A stretch of DNA of 64,000 nt from Planctomycetota bacterium (GTDB taxonomy: Bacteria; Planctomycetota; UBA1135; UBA2386). Location of the stretch: the NCBI GenBank assembly GCA_016713175.1, contig JADJPQ010000016.1, positions 7,501 through 71,500 on the forward strand, given 5' to 3'. The translations under genes and the position numbers were made by a program. The notes beneath the pieces are model-generated. The model was given only the letters and a program-made list of their open reading frames with translations, did not search any database and was not told the DNA's origin. Shown here piece by piece: positions 15,613 through 23,432 of this stretch. Positions within the stretch are counted from its first letter, which is position 1; each line of letters opens with the position of its first letter.

Positions 15613-18144
15613 ATGGCCTCCGAAGCCCTCCTCGCTCGTCTGCAAGCCGAGTTCGACAGTCCTCCCGAAGCGATCGCCGCCGTCGTTGCCCTGCTCGAAG
15701 ACCAGGCGCCGCCGGCGTTCATCGCCCGCTACCGCCGGTCGCAAAGCCGCAACATGGCCGAAGAGCGGATTGCCGCGATTGCCGACCGCCTGCATTTCCT
15801 CGCCGAACTCGAGGGTCGCAAGCAGGCGATTGCGCAGCAGGCCCAGGAGAAGGGCCGGATGACGCCCGAACTGGAGGCCACGCTGCAGAGCAGCGTCGAC
15901 CAGGACCTGCTCGACGATCTATGGCAGTCGATGCGGCCCAAGCGCCGGACGACCGGCATGCAGATGGAAGAGAAGGGCCTTATGCCGCTGGCGATGGCCA
16001 TCCAGCATCGCCAACTTGGCGGGCTGACGCTGCAGGACGCCGCCAAGGAATACGTCTCCGACGAGAAGGCCCTGCCCAACGTCGAGGAAGTGCTGTCCGG
16101 CGTGGTGTGGATCCTGGCCGAGCGGATCGCCGGCGACCCCGCCACGCGCGCCCGCTTCCGCGATGCTCTGCGGCACGGCATCCTGCGCGCGTCGGCGGTG
16201 TCGCCCGAACGCGCGAGCGCCGGCGGCGAGTTCGCCGAGTTCTTCGACTTCGCCGAGCCGATCGGCCGCATCGGCGCCGGGCGGATGTTGACGCTGCGCC
16301 GCGCCGAACGCGAAGGCATCCTGAACCTGCAGCTGACGCTGCCCGATGGCAAGGCGCGCGAGATCCTGCACGAGTTGCATGGCCAGGACCTGCCCGAGGG
16401 CAGCGACCTGCGCGAGTTCTACAACGTCGTGTTCGACCACGCCTGGACCGCGTTGCTGCAGGAACCCTGCGGCAAGGATGTCCGTCGGCGCATGAAGGAA
16501 AAGGCCGACCGCGAAGCCGTGCGCACCTACGCACGCAATCTGCGGTCGCAGTTGATGTCGCCGCCGCTCGGCAGCAAGAAGGTGCTGGCGCTGCGCACCA
16601 GCAGCAAGAGTGTCTGGGCGGCGCTGCTCGCCGAGGACAGCTCGGTGGCACAACACCAGACGCTGCCGCTGGAGACCGATGAGCAGAAGAAGGCGGCGAT
16701 GGACTGGATGTGCCAGATCGTCCGCGAACAACAACCGGCGGCAATCGCGGTTCCGCACGGCCGCCGGCAGGCCGGCAGCGAACGCGTCGTCGACGAACTG
16801 AAAACGGCGCTCGGCGAGACGCCGTTGCCGATGGTCGTCGCCGTCGACGAAGCCGCGTCGGCGCGCTTCTGCACCAGCCAGGACGGCCGCAAGGCGCTCC
16901 CTGGTCTCGAAGTCGGCGTCCGGACCGCGGTGTCGCTCGGCCGGCGCCTGCAGGATCCGCTGCGCGAACTGCTGCGGATGGACTTCCGCGCGCTGGGTCT
17001 CGGCCACGTCGATGACGTGCACCAGGGCATGCTGCAGCGCGAACTCGATGCGATGGTGACGTCCTGTGTCGCCGCGATCGGCACCGACCTGAACACCGCC
17101 GACAAGGACGCGCTGCGCTACGTGCCCGGCATGACCGCAGAAGCAGCCAATGCGATCCTCGACCACCGCCGCAAGAACGGCGGCTTCCAGAACCGCGCGG
17201 CGCTGCGCGAAGTGGCCGGTCTGGACGAGCGTACCTGGCGGCACATCTGCGGTTTCCTGCAGATCGTCGGCGGCACCGAGTCGCTCGACCGGACGACCAT
17301 CCACCCCGAGGACTACGAGATCGCCCGCGCGATCGCGCAGAAGCAGGGGACGACCGTCGAAGAACAATTCGGCAAGAACCTGCGCCAATTCCCGTTCGAG
17401 TCGCTGACCGGTCCGGACATCGACCGGATGCGCGTCGTCAACGTCGCCCAAGCCTACGGCCAGGTCGGCCGCGATCCGCGCGGCGAGCTGACCGCGACCT
17501 TCAACGCCGGCGTCCGCGCCTTCACGGATCTGCGCAGCGATCTCGAGCTGCGCGGTCGCGTCACCAGCCTGACCGAGTTCGGCGCGTTCATCGATCTGGG
17601 CATCGGCCAGGATGGCCTGGTGCACATCTCGCAGATCCCGCCGTCGCGGCTGCACGCGGCGGACAACACGTTGCGGGTCGGTGAAGTCATCACGGTCTGG
17701 GTGCTGGGCACCGACGCCGAGAAGCGCAAGATCTCGCTGTCGATGTTCGAACCGCGGCACCTGCGCGAGGGACGGCAGGCCACCCTCGGCGAACGGATGG
17801 AACAGCAGCAGGGTCGCGGCCGTCGGCCGGCCCGGCAGGAGCAACAGGAACAGAAGCCGGTGTTCTCGCGCACGGCGCGCGCGCCGCAGAGCCGGAAAGG
17901 CAAGCAGCGCCGGGCGCCGCTGACTCAGGATGGCAAACCCGAGAGTCGCGGCGCCGGAGCCGCGGCGGCGGAAAGCGAGAGCTACGAACGCCTGGATCGT
18001 GGACGCGGCCCGCGAGGTCGCGGCGGTGTGATCACCGTCGACAGCGGCCGCGAAGTCGCCGAGACCCGCGGTCACAAGGGCGAGATCACGTCGCTGTCCG
18101 GGCTGCGCAGCTTGCTGGCCAAGAAGCCCGAAAGCGGCTCCTAG
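15613..18144 (+). CDS. Tex-like S1 RNA-binding protein
   Basis: An 843-residue relative of the transcription accessory protein Tex. Order: N-terminal helical Tex domain (VALLEDQAPPAFIARYRR), a YqgF/RNase H-like region (about residues 310-450), the helix-hairpin-helix pair (YVPGMTAEAANAILDHRR, then FQNRAALREVAGL), and an S1 domain (GRVTSLTEFGAFIDLG...GLVHISQI, about 635-705). A Lys/Arg/Gln-rich tail of about 140 residues makes it longer than usual (about 770). The YqgF region lacks the usual LDPG motif (here ALRTSSKSVWAALL), and the N-terminal RYRKE motif reads RYRRSQ. It is therefore a diverged paralogue rather than a standard Tex. ATG 15613 gives a Tex-like N-terminus; an in-frame ATG at 15565 adds 16 residues. 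Confidence 0.85.
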   Translation: MASEALLARLQAEFDSPPEAIAAVVALLEDQAPPAFIARYRRSQSRNMAEERIAAIADRLHFLAELEGRKQAIAQQAQEKGRMTPELEATLQSSVDQDLLDDLWQSMRPKRRTTGMQMEEKGLMPLAMAIQHRQLGGLTLQDAAKEYVSDEKALPNVEEVLSGVVWILAERIAGDPATRARFRDALRHGILRASAVSPERASAGGEFAEFFDFAEPIGRIGAGRMLTLRRAEREGILNLQLTLPDGKAREILHELHGQDLPEGSDLREFYNVVFDHAWTALLQEPCGKDVRRRMKEKADREAVRTYARNLRSQLMSPPLGSKKVLALRTSSKSVWAALLAEDSSVAQHQTLPLETDEQKKAAMDWMCQIVREQQPAAIAVPHGRRQAGSERVVDELKTALGETPLPMVVAVDEAASARFCTSQDGRKALPGLEVGVRTAVSLGRRLQDPLRELLRMDFRALGLGHVDDVHQGMLQRELDAMVTSCVAAIGTDLNTADKDALRYVPGMTAEAANAILDHRRKNGGFQNRAALREVAGLDERTWRHICGFLQIVGGTESLDRTTIHPEDYEIARAIAQKQGTTVEEQFGKNLRQFPFESLTGPDIDRMRVVNVAQAYGQVGRDPRGELTATFNAGVRAFTDLRSDLELRGRVTSLTEFGAFIDLGIGQDGLVHISQIPPSRLHAADNTLRVGEVITVWVLGTDAEKRKISLSMFEPRHLREGRQATLGERMEQQQGRGRRPARQEQQEQKPVFSRTARAPQSRKGKQRRAPLTQDGKPESRGAGAAAAESESYERLDRGRGPRGRGGVITVDSGREVAETRGHKGEITSLSGLRSLLAKKPESGS

Positions 18145-18147
18145 CCC

Positions 18148-18170
18148 GACACCAGCAACGCTGGGGTGTC
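18148..18170 (+). terminator. Possible weak terminator after the Tex-like gene
   Basis: A nine-pair hairpin with a two-base bulge (GACACC AGC / GCT GGTGTC) four bases after the stop, followed by TTCCTGCATT rather than a clean T run. Confidence 0.35.
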
Positions 18171-18432
18171 TTCCTGCATTCGCACACGCCCCAGCATGCC
18201 CTGGCGCAAGCCGTTACGGCGCGCCGGATGAGTCGTCGAACACCATGCGTCCTTCCTTCTGCCGGGCGGCGCTTGCACCACCGGAGCAAACTTTCCGGGC
18301 GACCCTGGGCCAGGGACTTGCCGAAACGCTCGCGCCCGCTCCAATTCAACGGATCGTCGCCAGGGTCAAAGCCCTTTCCCTGGCAGCAACTTCGTCCGGG
18401 CCAAAGGCCCGCTCCCTGCAACCGAGAAAATC

Positions 18433-19044
18433 ATGCACATGAACGCTGTCCGCCTTCTTTCCATCGCCGCCATGGGTGCAGTCGCCACTGCCCAAGGCAT
18501 CATCACGCCGACCGCCGCCGATCCGAACTTCGGCACCGCGGTGATCAACCAGGACTTCAACGGCACCTTCATCCAGGCCATCGAGCAGATCGAGATGCGC
18601 CACATCGGCAGCGGTGTCTACCGCACGATCGTGACGGCCGCGATGGTTGGCGGCACCGATACCAAGCTGATCGCCGGCCTGCTGAACCTCGCCGGTGCCA
18701 GCCCGGTGTGGACGGCGACGAACGACCTCGAACTGCTGAACCTCGCCAACACGGCGACGGACGAGTTCCAGGGCTCGATGTCTGCCGACGGCCTGCGCGT
18801 GGTGTGGGACAACTACCGCACTGGCACCTACCCGAACGGCTCGGGTACCACGCTGTGCTGCACCCGCCCGAACACCGGCGTGCAGTTCCAGCAGAATGAC
18901 GTCCGCGCCGTGCTTGGTGTTGCGGCCGGCGGCGTCGACCCGCACATCGCCGAAGACCTGGCGGGCACCAACGTCACCATGACGTTCCTGGACGTCAACG
19001 GCGACATCAGCAAGGCACGCTCGACTGCGCGACCGGCACGCTGA
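18433..19044 (+). CDS. Exported protein, N-terminal half of a frameshifted gene
   Basis: This open frame gives a signal peptide (hydrophobic core LLSIAAMGAVATAQG) and about 180 residues of Thr/Asn/Gly-rich, beta-type secreted sequence with a paired cysteine (TLCCTRPNTG). No family was recognised. After GDISKA near 19018 the frame turns to nonsense (RSTARPAR) and stops. The +2 frame continues smoothly as LDCATGTLTNISLAVAG into the next entry. The intact protein would be about 415 residues. The ATG at 18439 is an equally good start. The 288 bases upstream contain no gene. Confidence 0.7.
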   Translation: MHMNAVRLLSIAAMGAVATAQGIITPTAADPNFGTAVINQDFNGTFIQAIEQIEMRHIGSGVYRTIVTAAMVGGTDTKLIAGLLNLAGASPVWTATNDLELLNLANTATDEFQGSMSADGLRVVWDNYRTGTYPNGSGTTLCCTRPNTGVQFQQNDVRAVLGVAAGGVDPHIAEDLAGTNVTMTFLDVNGDISKARSTARPAR

Positions 19045-19061
19045 CCAACATCTCGCTCGCC

Positions 19062-19679
19062 GTGGCAGGCTCGGGCGTCCCGAGCTTCCAGTTCTGCCAC
19101 AGCTCGTTCGCCAACCGCGACGGCACCGGCGCGGCCCGGTCGATGGGCTACAGCGAGTACGTGGCCACGACCGGCGCTCCGTCCGATGGCTACTGGACCG
19201 AAGGCATGAGCAACGACGGCACGCCGTCGATCGTCCTGCCGGGCACGACGGCCGGTGTGGCGACCTGGTGGGCCAACCCGGCGCTGGTCGGCGGCACCTG
19301 GGTGCACGCTTGCGCGCGCGGCGGCTACATCGACCCGCACAAGACGGAAGTCACCTGCATCGCCAATGCCGACCTGACCTCCGGCAGCGGTCGCATTGCC
19401 GCCTTCGCTCCGATCAGCCCGACGCTGGCGAACATCTCGATCTCGGTCGTTGCGATCGGCACGCCGGCCCCGGCGTACCAGATCCCGCCCGTCATCGGTG
19501 ACATCCTGCTGTTCCCGACCATCGGCATCACCGACATCACCTTCCACGACGCGAACACCGGCCTTGGCGAATGGGTGTTCAGCAACGTGCCGGCGCTGAA
19601 CTCGGTGTTCACGACGCAGGTGATCACGCTGCGGTCCGGCGCGATCTACGCCGGCAACGCCGCGACGCTGGCGCTGTGA
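19062..19679 (+). CDS. Exported protein, C-terminal half of the frameshifted gene
   Basis: This frame continues the preceding protein after a one-base loss near 19015-19025. It has no leader of its own, and the apparent start is an internal GTG with no ribosome-binding site. About 205 residues are rich in Gly, Thr, Pro and Ile, with conserved-looking Cys (FQFCHSSF, CARGGY, EVTCIANAD). The C-terminus (ITLRSGAIYAGNAATLAL) is complete and is followed by a strong terminator, so only a single lesion separates the two halves. Either a recent mutation or a sequencing/assembly error would explain it. Function unknown; probably an extracellular or cell-surface protein. Confidence 0.65.
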   Translation: MAGSGVPSFQFCHSSFANRDGTGAARSMGYSEYVATTGAPSDGYWTEGMSNDGTPSIVLPGTTAGVATWWANPALVGGTWVHACARGGYIDPHKTEVTCIANADLTSGSGRIAAFAPISPTLANISISVVAIGTPAPAYQIPPVIGDILLFPTIGITDITFHDANTGLGEWVFSNVPALNSVFTTQVITLRSGAIYAGNAATLAL

Positions 19680-19686
19680 TCGGCAG

Positions 19687-19728
19687 ATGCGCCTGAGCCG
19701 TGGCGCCTGAGCCTGTGCCCAGGCGCAT
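19687..19728. repeat. Inverted repeat containing an 11-base direct repeat
   Basis: ATGCGCCTG at 19687-19695 is the inverse of CAGGCGCAT at 19720-19728. Between them GCGCCTGAGCC occurs twice. It sits just before the terminator and may belong to the transcript end. Confidence 0.6.
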
Positions 19729-19738
19729 CCCGACCCGT

Positions 19739-19772
19739 ACCGGGCGGCCCAAGTGGCCGCCCGGTTTCGTTT
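19739..19772 (+). terminator. Strong intrinsic terminator of the secreted-protein gene
   Basis: A perfect 11-base-pair stem (ACCGGGCGGCC / GGCCGCCCGGT), five-base loop, then TTTCGTTT. It lies 60 bases after the stop codon. Confidence 0.8.
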
Positions 19773-19782
19773 CGGGGGGACT

Positions 19783-19809
19783 TTGCAGACCCAGCGAGAA
19801 CGCTACTCT
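19783..19809 (+). promoter_or_regulatory. Candidate promoter of the MutT-type phosphoesterase gene
   Basis: TTGCAG at 19783-19788 and TACTCT at 19804-19809, 15 bases apart; the ATG follows 12 bases later. No ribosome-binding site, so the transcript would be leaderless or nearly so. Confidence 0.35.
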
Positions 19810-19821
19810 GCTCGCCCTCCC

Positions 19822-20535
19822 ATGTCCCCCGGTCCCGATCTTCCGGTCGAACAGGTCCTGGTCGTGCGCCGCACCGACTTCTTCGACGGTCTGTGGCCAC
19901 AGGGCTGGCTTGCGCTCGAGCCCGACGAGGGTGCCGACCTGCTGCGCCGGTTCGCAGCCGGCAGTCACTACCGACCGCGACCGGACGCCGAGGTCGACCC
20001 GAGCTGCAAGCAACTGATTCCCTACTGCATCCTCAGGCGCGGCCACGATGTCCTTTGCGTCCAACGCAAGAAGGCCCAGACCGAGAATCGCCTGCACGGC
20101 ATGTTGTCGATCGGCCTGGGCGGACACATCAACCCGGACTGTGGTACTGCCGCCGCCGGCGAACCGTTCTTCCTCGCGGCCCTGTGGCAGGAACTGCGGC
20201 AAGAACTGGTGATCGACGAGGGCGTCGGCTCCCCACGACTGATCGGCTTGCTGAACGACGACAGCAACGCGGTCGGCCAGGTGCACCTCGGTCTGGTGTA
20301 CCTGCTGGAAGTGCCCACGCGTCCACCAGGTGTGGAAAACGTGCGCGTGCGTGAAATCTCGAAGATGACCGGGGGGTTCCGGTCCCTTGTCGAGCTGCAA
20401 CCCCTGTGGCAAGATCCTGGTCGCTTCGAATCATGGTCAAGATTGCTACTGAACGCCGGCGTGGCCGGGCCGATCGAAACCCGCGGCCAACGCAAACGCC
20501 CCGATAACGGAAGAGAGGAACGGAACCATGGCTGA
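19822..20535 (+). CDS. MutT/Nudix-fold predicted phosphoesterase (COG4112-like)
   Basis: A 237-residue cytosolic protein resembling the MutT-like phosphoesterase family. Supporting segments are LHGMLSIGLGGHINP, the helix AALWQELRQELVIDEG and LIGLLNDDSNAVGQVHLGLVY. The helix corresponds to the Nudix box, but the usual REUXEE signature is degenerate here (QELRQE), as is common in this family, so the substrate and even metal-dependent hydrolysis are uncertain. ATG 19822 follows directly after a promoter-like box; the longer upstream frame runs into the terminator. Its last eight bases overlap the next gene's start (ATGGCTGA), suggesting coupled translation. Confidence 0.75.
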   Translation: MSPGPDLPVEQVLVVRRTDFFDGLWPQGWLALEPDEGADLLRRFAAGSHYRPRPDAEVDPSCKQLIPYCILRRGHDVLCVQRKKAQTENRLHGMLSIGLGGHINPDCGTAAAGEPFFLAALWQELRQELVIDEGVGSPRLIGLLNDDSNAVGQVHLGLVYLLEVPTRPPGVENVRVREISKMTGGFRSLVELQPLWQDPGRFESWSRLLLNAGVAGPIETRGQRKRPDNGREERNHG

Positions 20536-20749
20536 ACGCAACGTCACTCGCCCCACCCGCGAAGAAGTCTACGACCTGCTGATGAACGCCCGACAGTCCG
20601 ACTGGGTCGAACTGTCGCTGGAAGACGGCCGTTCGCTGAGCGGCGCGATCATCTTCAACGAGTTCAAAGGCACAGGCCGGCTGATCAACGTCGAGCAGGA
20701 GATCAGCTTCGACTTCAACGTCGACCAGGTCCTGGACGTCAAGATCTGA
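20528..20749 (+). CDS. 73-residue conserved-looking small protein, function unknown
   Basis: Short acidic cytosolic protein. An N-terminal helix (TREEVYDLLMNARQSDW) is followed by alternating strands (VELSLEDGRSLSGAIIF, then GRLINVEQEISFDFNVDQV) that suggest a small beta-barrel of SH3/Sm type. No family is recognised. It has a good ribosome-binding site (AGAGGAAC), and its ATG lies inside the last codons of the phosphoesterase gene. GC-rich third positions throughout support it as a real gene. It might be a small regulator or partner of the phosphoesterase, but nothing in the sequence proves this. Confidence 0.7.
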   Translation: MAERNVTRPTREEVYDLLMNARQSDWVELSLEDGRSLSGAIIFNEFKGTGRLINVEQEISFDFNVDQVLDVKI

Positions 20750-20863
20750 CGCCGGTCGACGAGGCCTGACGGTAAGGCAACCCGGGTACCCGGGCCGCGT
20801 CCTAGCGCGCTGCGGTCGGCCCTGCGTCGCACCACGTTCCAAAGGGAACGCAGCCTCGCTGAC

Positions 20864-20905
20864 TCCCTGTGGGCACAGGAATCCCTGTCGGCACAGGAAT
20901 CCCGG
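20864..20905. repeat. Tandem 18-base palindromic repeat
   Basis: Two copies of an 18-base unit (20864-20881 and 20882-20899, one mismatch) and a partial third. Each unit contains a short palindrome (CCTGTGGGCACAGG and CCTGTCGGCACAGG). It lies just beyond the minus-strand terminator and may be an operator or just a slipped repeat. Confidence 0.6.
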
Positions 20906-20913
20906 CAGTACAG

Positions 20914-20950
20914 AAAAACACCGCCGGGGCTCTTGCGAACCCCGGCGGTG
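20914..20950 (-). terminator. Strong intrinsic terminator, minus strand
   Basis: A perfect 11-base-pair GC stem (20919-20929 with 20940-20950) and a ten-base loop, followed on the minus strand by TTTTT (20914-20918). It ends the candidate small RNA and any read-through from the sensor-kinase operon. Confidence 0.85.
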
Positions 20951-21166
20951 CAGATGCTCTGACTCCTGCGCCCCGTCCTGACCCGCAGCCGCCGGCAGCC
21001 GTGAGGAGCAGCCTTGCCGTTCCGGTCCCAACCGGACGAGCGCCGACCGTTGCGGGCGCGTTCTCGCGAACTGAACAGAGCGCAGGCGACCAGAGTCCGA
21101 GCCGCCCGGTTGCCTGGACCGGACGGCTCGTGCTGTCGGTCCCTCCCATGGTGACCGCCCAACACG
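20914..21166 (-). ncRNA. Candidate structured small RNA of about 250 nt
   Basis: The 506-base gap between the 73-residue gene and the sensor kinase has a complete transcription unit on the minus strand. It consists of a TTGGCA-16-TATCCT promoter, about 250 bases, and a perfect intrinsic terminator. The transcript contains several self-complementary stretches, for example CGAGCCG and CCGG (about 21110-21140) pairing with CCGG and CGGCTCG, a GTTC-GCGA-GAAC tetraloop hairpin near 21065, and CCGGT/ACCGG near 21030. The frames across it are Arg/Pro/Gly-rich and run through the terminator, so a protein is unlikely. It does not show hallmarks of RNase P RNA, tmRNA or SRP RNA. Identity unknown. Confidence 0.45.
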
Positions 21167-21172
21167 CCGCGC

Positions 21173-21200
21173 AGGATAGCACCCGACCGCGCGATGCCAA
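21173..21200 (-). promoter_or_regulatory. Promoter of the candidate small RNA
   Basis: On the minus strand TTGGCA (21200-21195) and TATCCT (21178-21173) are 16 bases apart, the best promoter match in the window. The start site would be near 21166. Confidence 0.5.
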
Positions 21201-21255
21201 GGGTTTTTTGACATCGCACGCCACCAGCCCTGGTGGTCCTCGATCCGGGCGGCGA

Positions 21256-22617
21256 CTACTCGTCGCGGTCCTGGCCCATTGGCCGCCGCGGCAGCACCAC
21301 CCGGAACGTCGAGCCAACGCCGGGTTCCGAGTCCACCTCGATCCGGCCTTGGTGGCGTTCGACGATGCCGTGACTGATCGCCAGCCCGAGCCCAGTCCCC
21401 TTGTCGACATCTTTGGTGGTGAAGAACGGGTCGAAGATCTTGCCCAGATGCTCGCGGGGGATGCCAGCGCCGTGATCCTGCACCACCAGCCGCGCCTCGC
21501 CTTCGTCAGCCTCGGCCGACAGCCGCACCACCGTGCCGGCCAGCGACGCATCCTTGGCATTCAGCAGCAGGTTGATCAGCACCTGAAGCAGATGGTTTGC
21601 CGACCCGGCCACACCGGTCACCGGCGGTGGCGCCACGACTTCGAGTTCGACCTGGGCTGCCCGGAACGGCACCCGCACCAGATCGGCCGCCTCGCGCAGC
21701 AGCGCCGGCAGGTCGAGCGGCTGCAGTTGGAATGGCGTCTCGCGCGAGAACGTCAGCAGCCCGGCGGTGATCTGCCCGATCCGCCGGGTGTGCTTCTCGA
21801 TGGTGTCGAGTTCGGCCAGCAGTTTGTCGGCGGCCGCGCCGTCCTGGATGCGGTAGCGGAGGATCTGCACCTTGTTGTTGATCACGCCGACCGGATTGTT
21901 GATCTCGTGGCTGACGCCGGCAGCGAGCGTGCCGATCGACGCCAGCTTCTCGCTGAGTGCCAGGTGGCGTGACAGGCGGACCAGTTGCTGTTCGTGGCGC
22001 TGCAACTGCGCCAGCACCGTGGCGACGAAGTAGATCGAGAACGCCAGCGTGGTCGCGTAGGCGAACAATAGCAGCCAGAACCCGAGTGGTCTGACGGCCA
22101 TCAGGTCCATCAGCCCGAGTGCCAACGGATGGTGCGGCAGCCAACCGACCCGTTCGACGAAGCCGAGCCCGGCGACCAGCAACAGACTGGCGGCGGCAAC
22201 GACGACGCCGGCCCCGACCGACCGCACCAACGCGGCGATGAACGCATGGAACAGGTAGAACAGCACCAGCGGATTGGTGATGCCGCCCGTCCAATGCAGC
22301 AGTGCGGTCAGGATCAGCAGGTCGATGCCGATCTGCAGATCCACGTGCCGGCTGACGCGACGCGCCGACTGCCGTTGCAACCATGGGAACGCCGCGATGT
22401 AGGCAGCATCGATCACCGCGATCAGGCCGCCGAGCACGTACAGCGGCAGCGGGCGTTCGACGACGTTCAGACCGTGCGCGGCCAGGGCCGTCATCCAGAT
22501 GACACTGGCGGCCGCCACCAGCCGCAACTTGTTGAACCAGGATACCTGCGCCAGCAACGGCGCGCTCTGCCGCGACTCGTCGACGACCGGCAGACGGGTC
22601 GGGAACGGCCCGCTCAT
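21256..22617 (-). CDS. Membrane sensor histidine kinase (orphan, ABC-linked)
   Basis: A 453-residue histidine kinase with five or six transmembrane helices in residues about 35-215 and no large periplasmic domain. The phosphoacceptor box follows (GVSHEINNPVG, H237). The ATP-binding domain has N-box LLQVLINLLLNAKDAS, G1 VQDHGAGIP, and G2 DKGTGLGLAISHGIV. This resembles NtrB/PrrB-like multi-helix kinases that sense membrane or redox state. No response regulator is next to it. It is the last gene of a six-gene overlapping operon, and its ATG overlaps the permease stop (ATGA). A membrane-embedded sensor behind two exporters suggests it monitors transport or envelope stress; this is inference. Confidence 0.9.
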   Translation of the reverse strand: MSGPFPTRLPVVDESRQSAPLLAQVSWFNKLRLVAAASVIWMTALAAHGLNVVERPLPLYVLGGLIAVIDAAYIAAFPWLQRQSARRVSRHVDLQIGIDLLILTALLHWTGGITNPLVLFYLFHAFIAALVRSVGAGVVVAAASLLLVAGLGFVERVGWLPHHPLALGLMDLMAVRPLGFWLLLFAYATTLAFSIYFVATVLAQLQRHEQQLVRLSRHLALSEKLASIGTLAAGVSHEINNPVGVINNKVQILRYRIQDGAAADKLLAELDTIEKHTRRIGQITAGLLTFSRETPFQLQPLDLPALLREAADLVRVPFRAAQVELEVVAPPPVTGVAGSANHLLQVLINLLLNAKDASLAGTVVRLSAEADEGEARLVVQDHGAGIPREHLGKIFDPFFTTKDVDKGTGLGLAISHGIVERHQGRIEVDSEPGVGSTFRVVLPRRPMGQDRDE

Positions 22618-23432
22618 TCCCGCGCCCGTGCGTCGTACTCGCTGCGCGCGTAGGCCCGCAGCGCCAGCGCCAGCGCCACGCCGGTGATCACCACCAGGTT
22701 CCAGACCGGCTGGCCGATGACCTCCGGATCGAACTCGCGTTCGCTCGGCCACAACCATCGCGCCAGCCGCCGATCCGGCTCGACGCGGTCGAGCACCATC
22801 CGCCGCACCGGGTCGGCGACGGTGATCGCCCGGATGCCCGCTTTGGCCGGCAGGTTGCCGATGAAGTACTGCATGCCGACGATGAACACCGCCGTCCACA
22901 CCAGGGGCCGCTTCGTCCAGGCAGCGAACAAGGCGCCAACGGCAGAGTAGGCGACGGCGCCGCAGACGCCGGCCAGCACGAACGCAGTCAGCACGGACCA
23001 CTGCACGCCGTCGACCCACAGCTCGGCATGCGGCAGCGTCGCCAGGAACAGGATCACCGCGCCGATCGCCGTCAGCACCGAACCGAACAGCGCGACCGCC
23101 AGCCACTTGCCGAGCAGCAGCGCCGAACGGCGCACCGGGCGCAGGAACAGGTACTGGAACGTCCGTTCCTCGATGTCGCCATGGATCGCCTGTACCGCGA
23201 AGTACATCGTCACCCACGGCATCAACACCGACAGCAACAGCCACCACGCCAGCATCGAGTACAGCAGCCGGCCATCGGCATGCCGCGGCGGCCGGTAACC
23301 GAGCAGGAACGCGATGACCGCGCAGCCGACCTCGGCAACGGCGACGACCCACAGCAAACGGTTCTGCAGCAGCAGCACCGCGGTCTGCCGCGCCATTTCG
23401 ATCACGACGGACACGAAGCCGGGCGAGTTCAT
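22614..23432 (-). CDS. ABC-2 type transporter permease
   Basis: A 272-residue integral membrane protein with about six hydrophobic segments (for example LLWVVAVAEVGCAVIAFLLG and the helix LVVITGVALALALRAYA near the C-terminus). The cytoplasmic motif DIEERTFQYLFLRPVRRSALLLGK is typical of ABC-2 permeases of the NosY/GldF kind. It would form the membrane half of an exporter with the ATPase encoded immediately upstream (four-base overlap). The substrate is unknown. The third of a paired set: this operon carries two ATPase/permease pairs of unequal sequence. Confidence 0.88.
   Translation of the reverse strand: MNSPGFVSVVIEMARQTAVLLLQNRLLWVVAVAEVGCAVIAFLLGYRPPRHADGRLLYSMLAWWLLLSVLMPWVTMYFAVQAIHGDIEERTFQYLFLRPVRRSALLLGKWLAVALFGSVLTAIGAVILFLATLPHAELWVDGVQWSVLTAFVLAGVCGAVAYSAVGALFAAWTKRPLVWTAVFIVGMQYFIGNLPAKAGIRAITVADPVRRMVLDRVEPDRRLARWLWPSEREFDPEVIGQPVWNLVVITGVALALALRAYARSEYDARARE

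Noticed and set aside
15919..18075. 718-codon minus-strand frame across the Tex-like gene
   Set aside because: Antisense artefact of a well-supported gene with recognisable domains.
20864..20905. Tandem repeats as a CRISPR array
   Set aside because: Units are 18 bases and directly adjacent without spacers; no cas genes in the window.
20950..21166. Small protein starting MGGTDSTSRPVQ on the minus strand inside the RNA candidate
   Set aside because: No ribosome-binding site, Arg/Gly/Pro composition, and the frame passes straight through a strong terminator.
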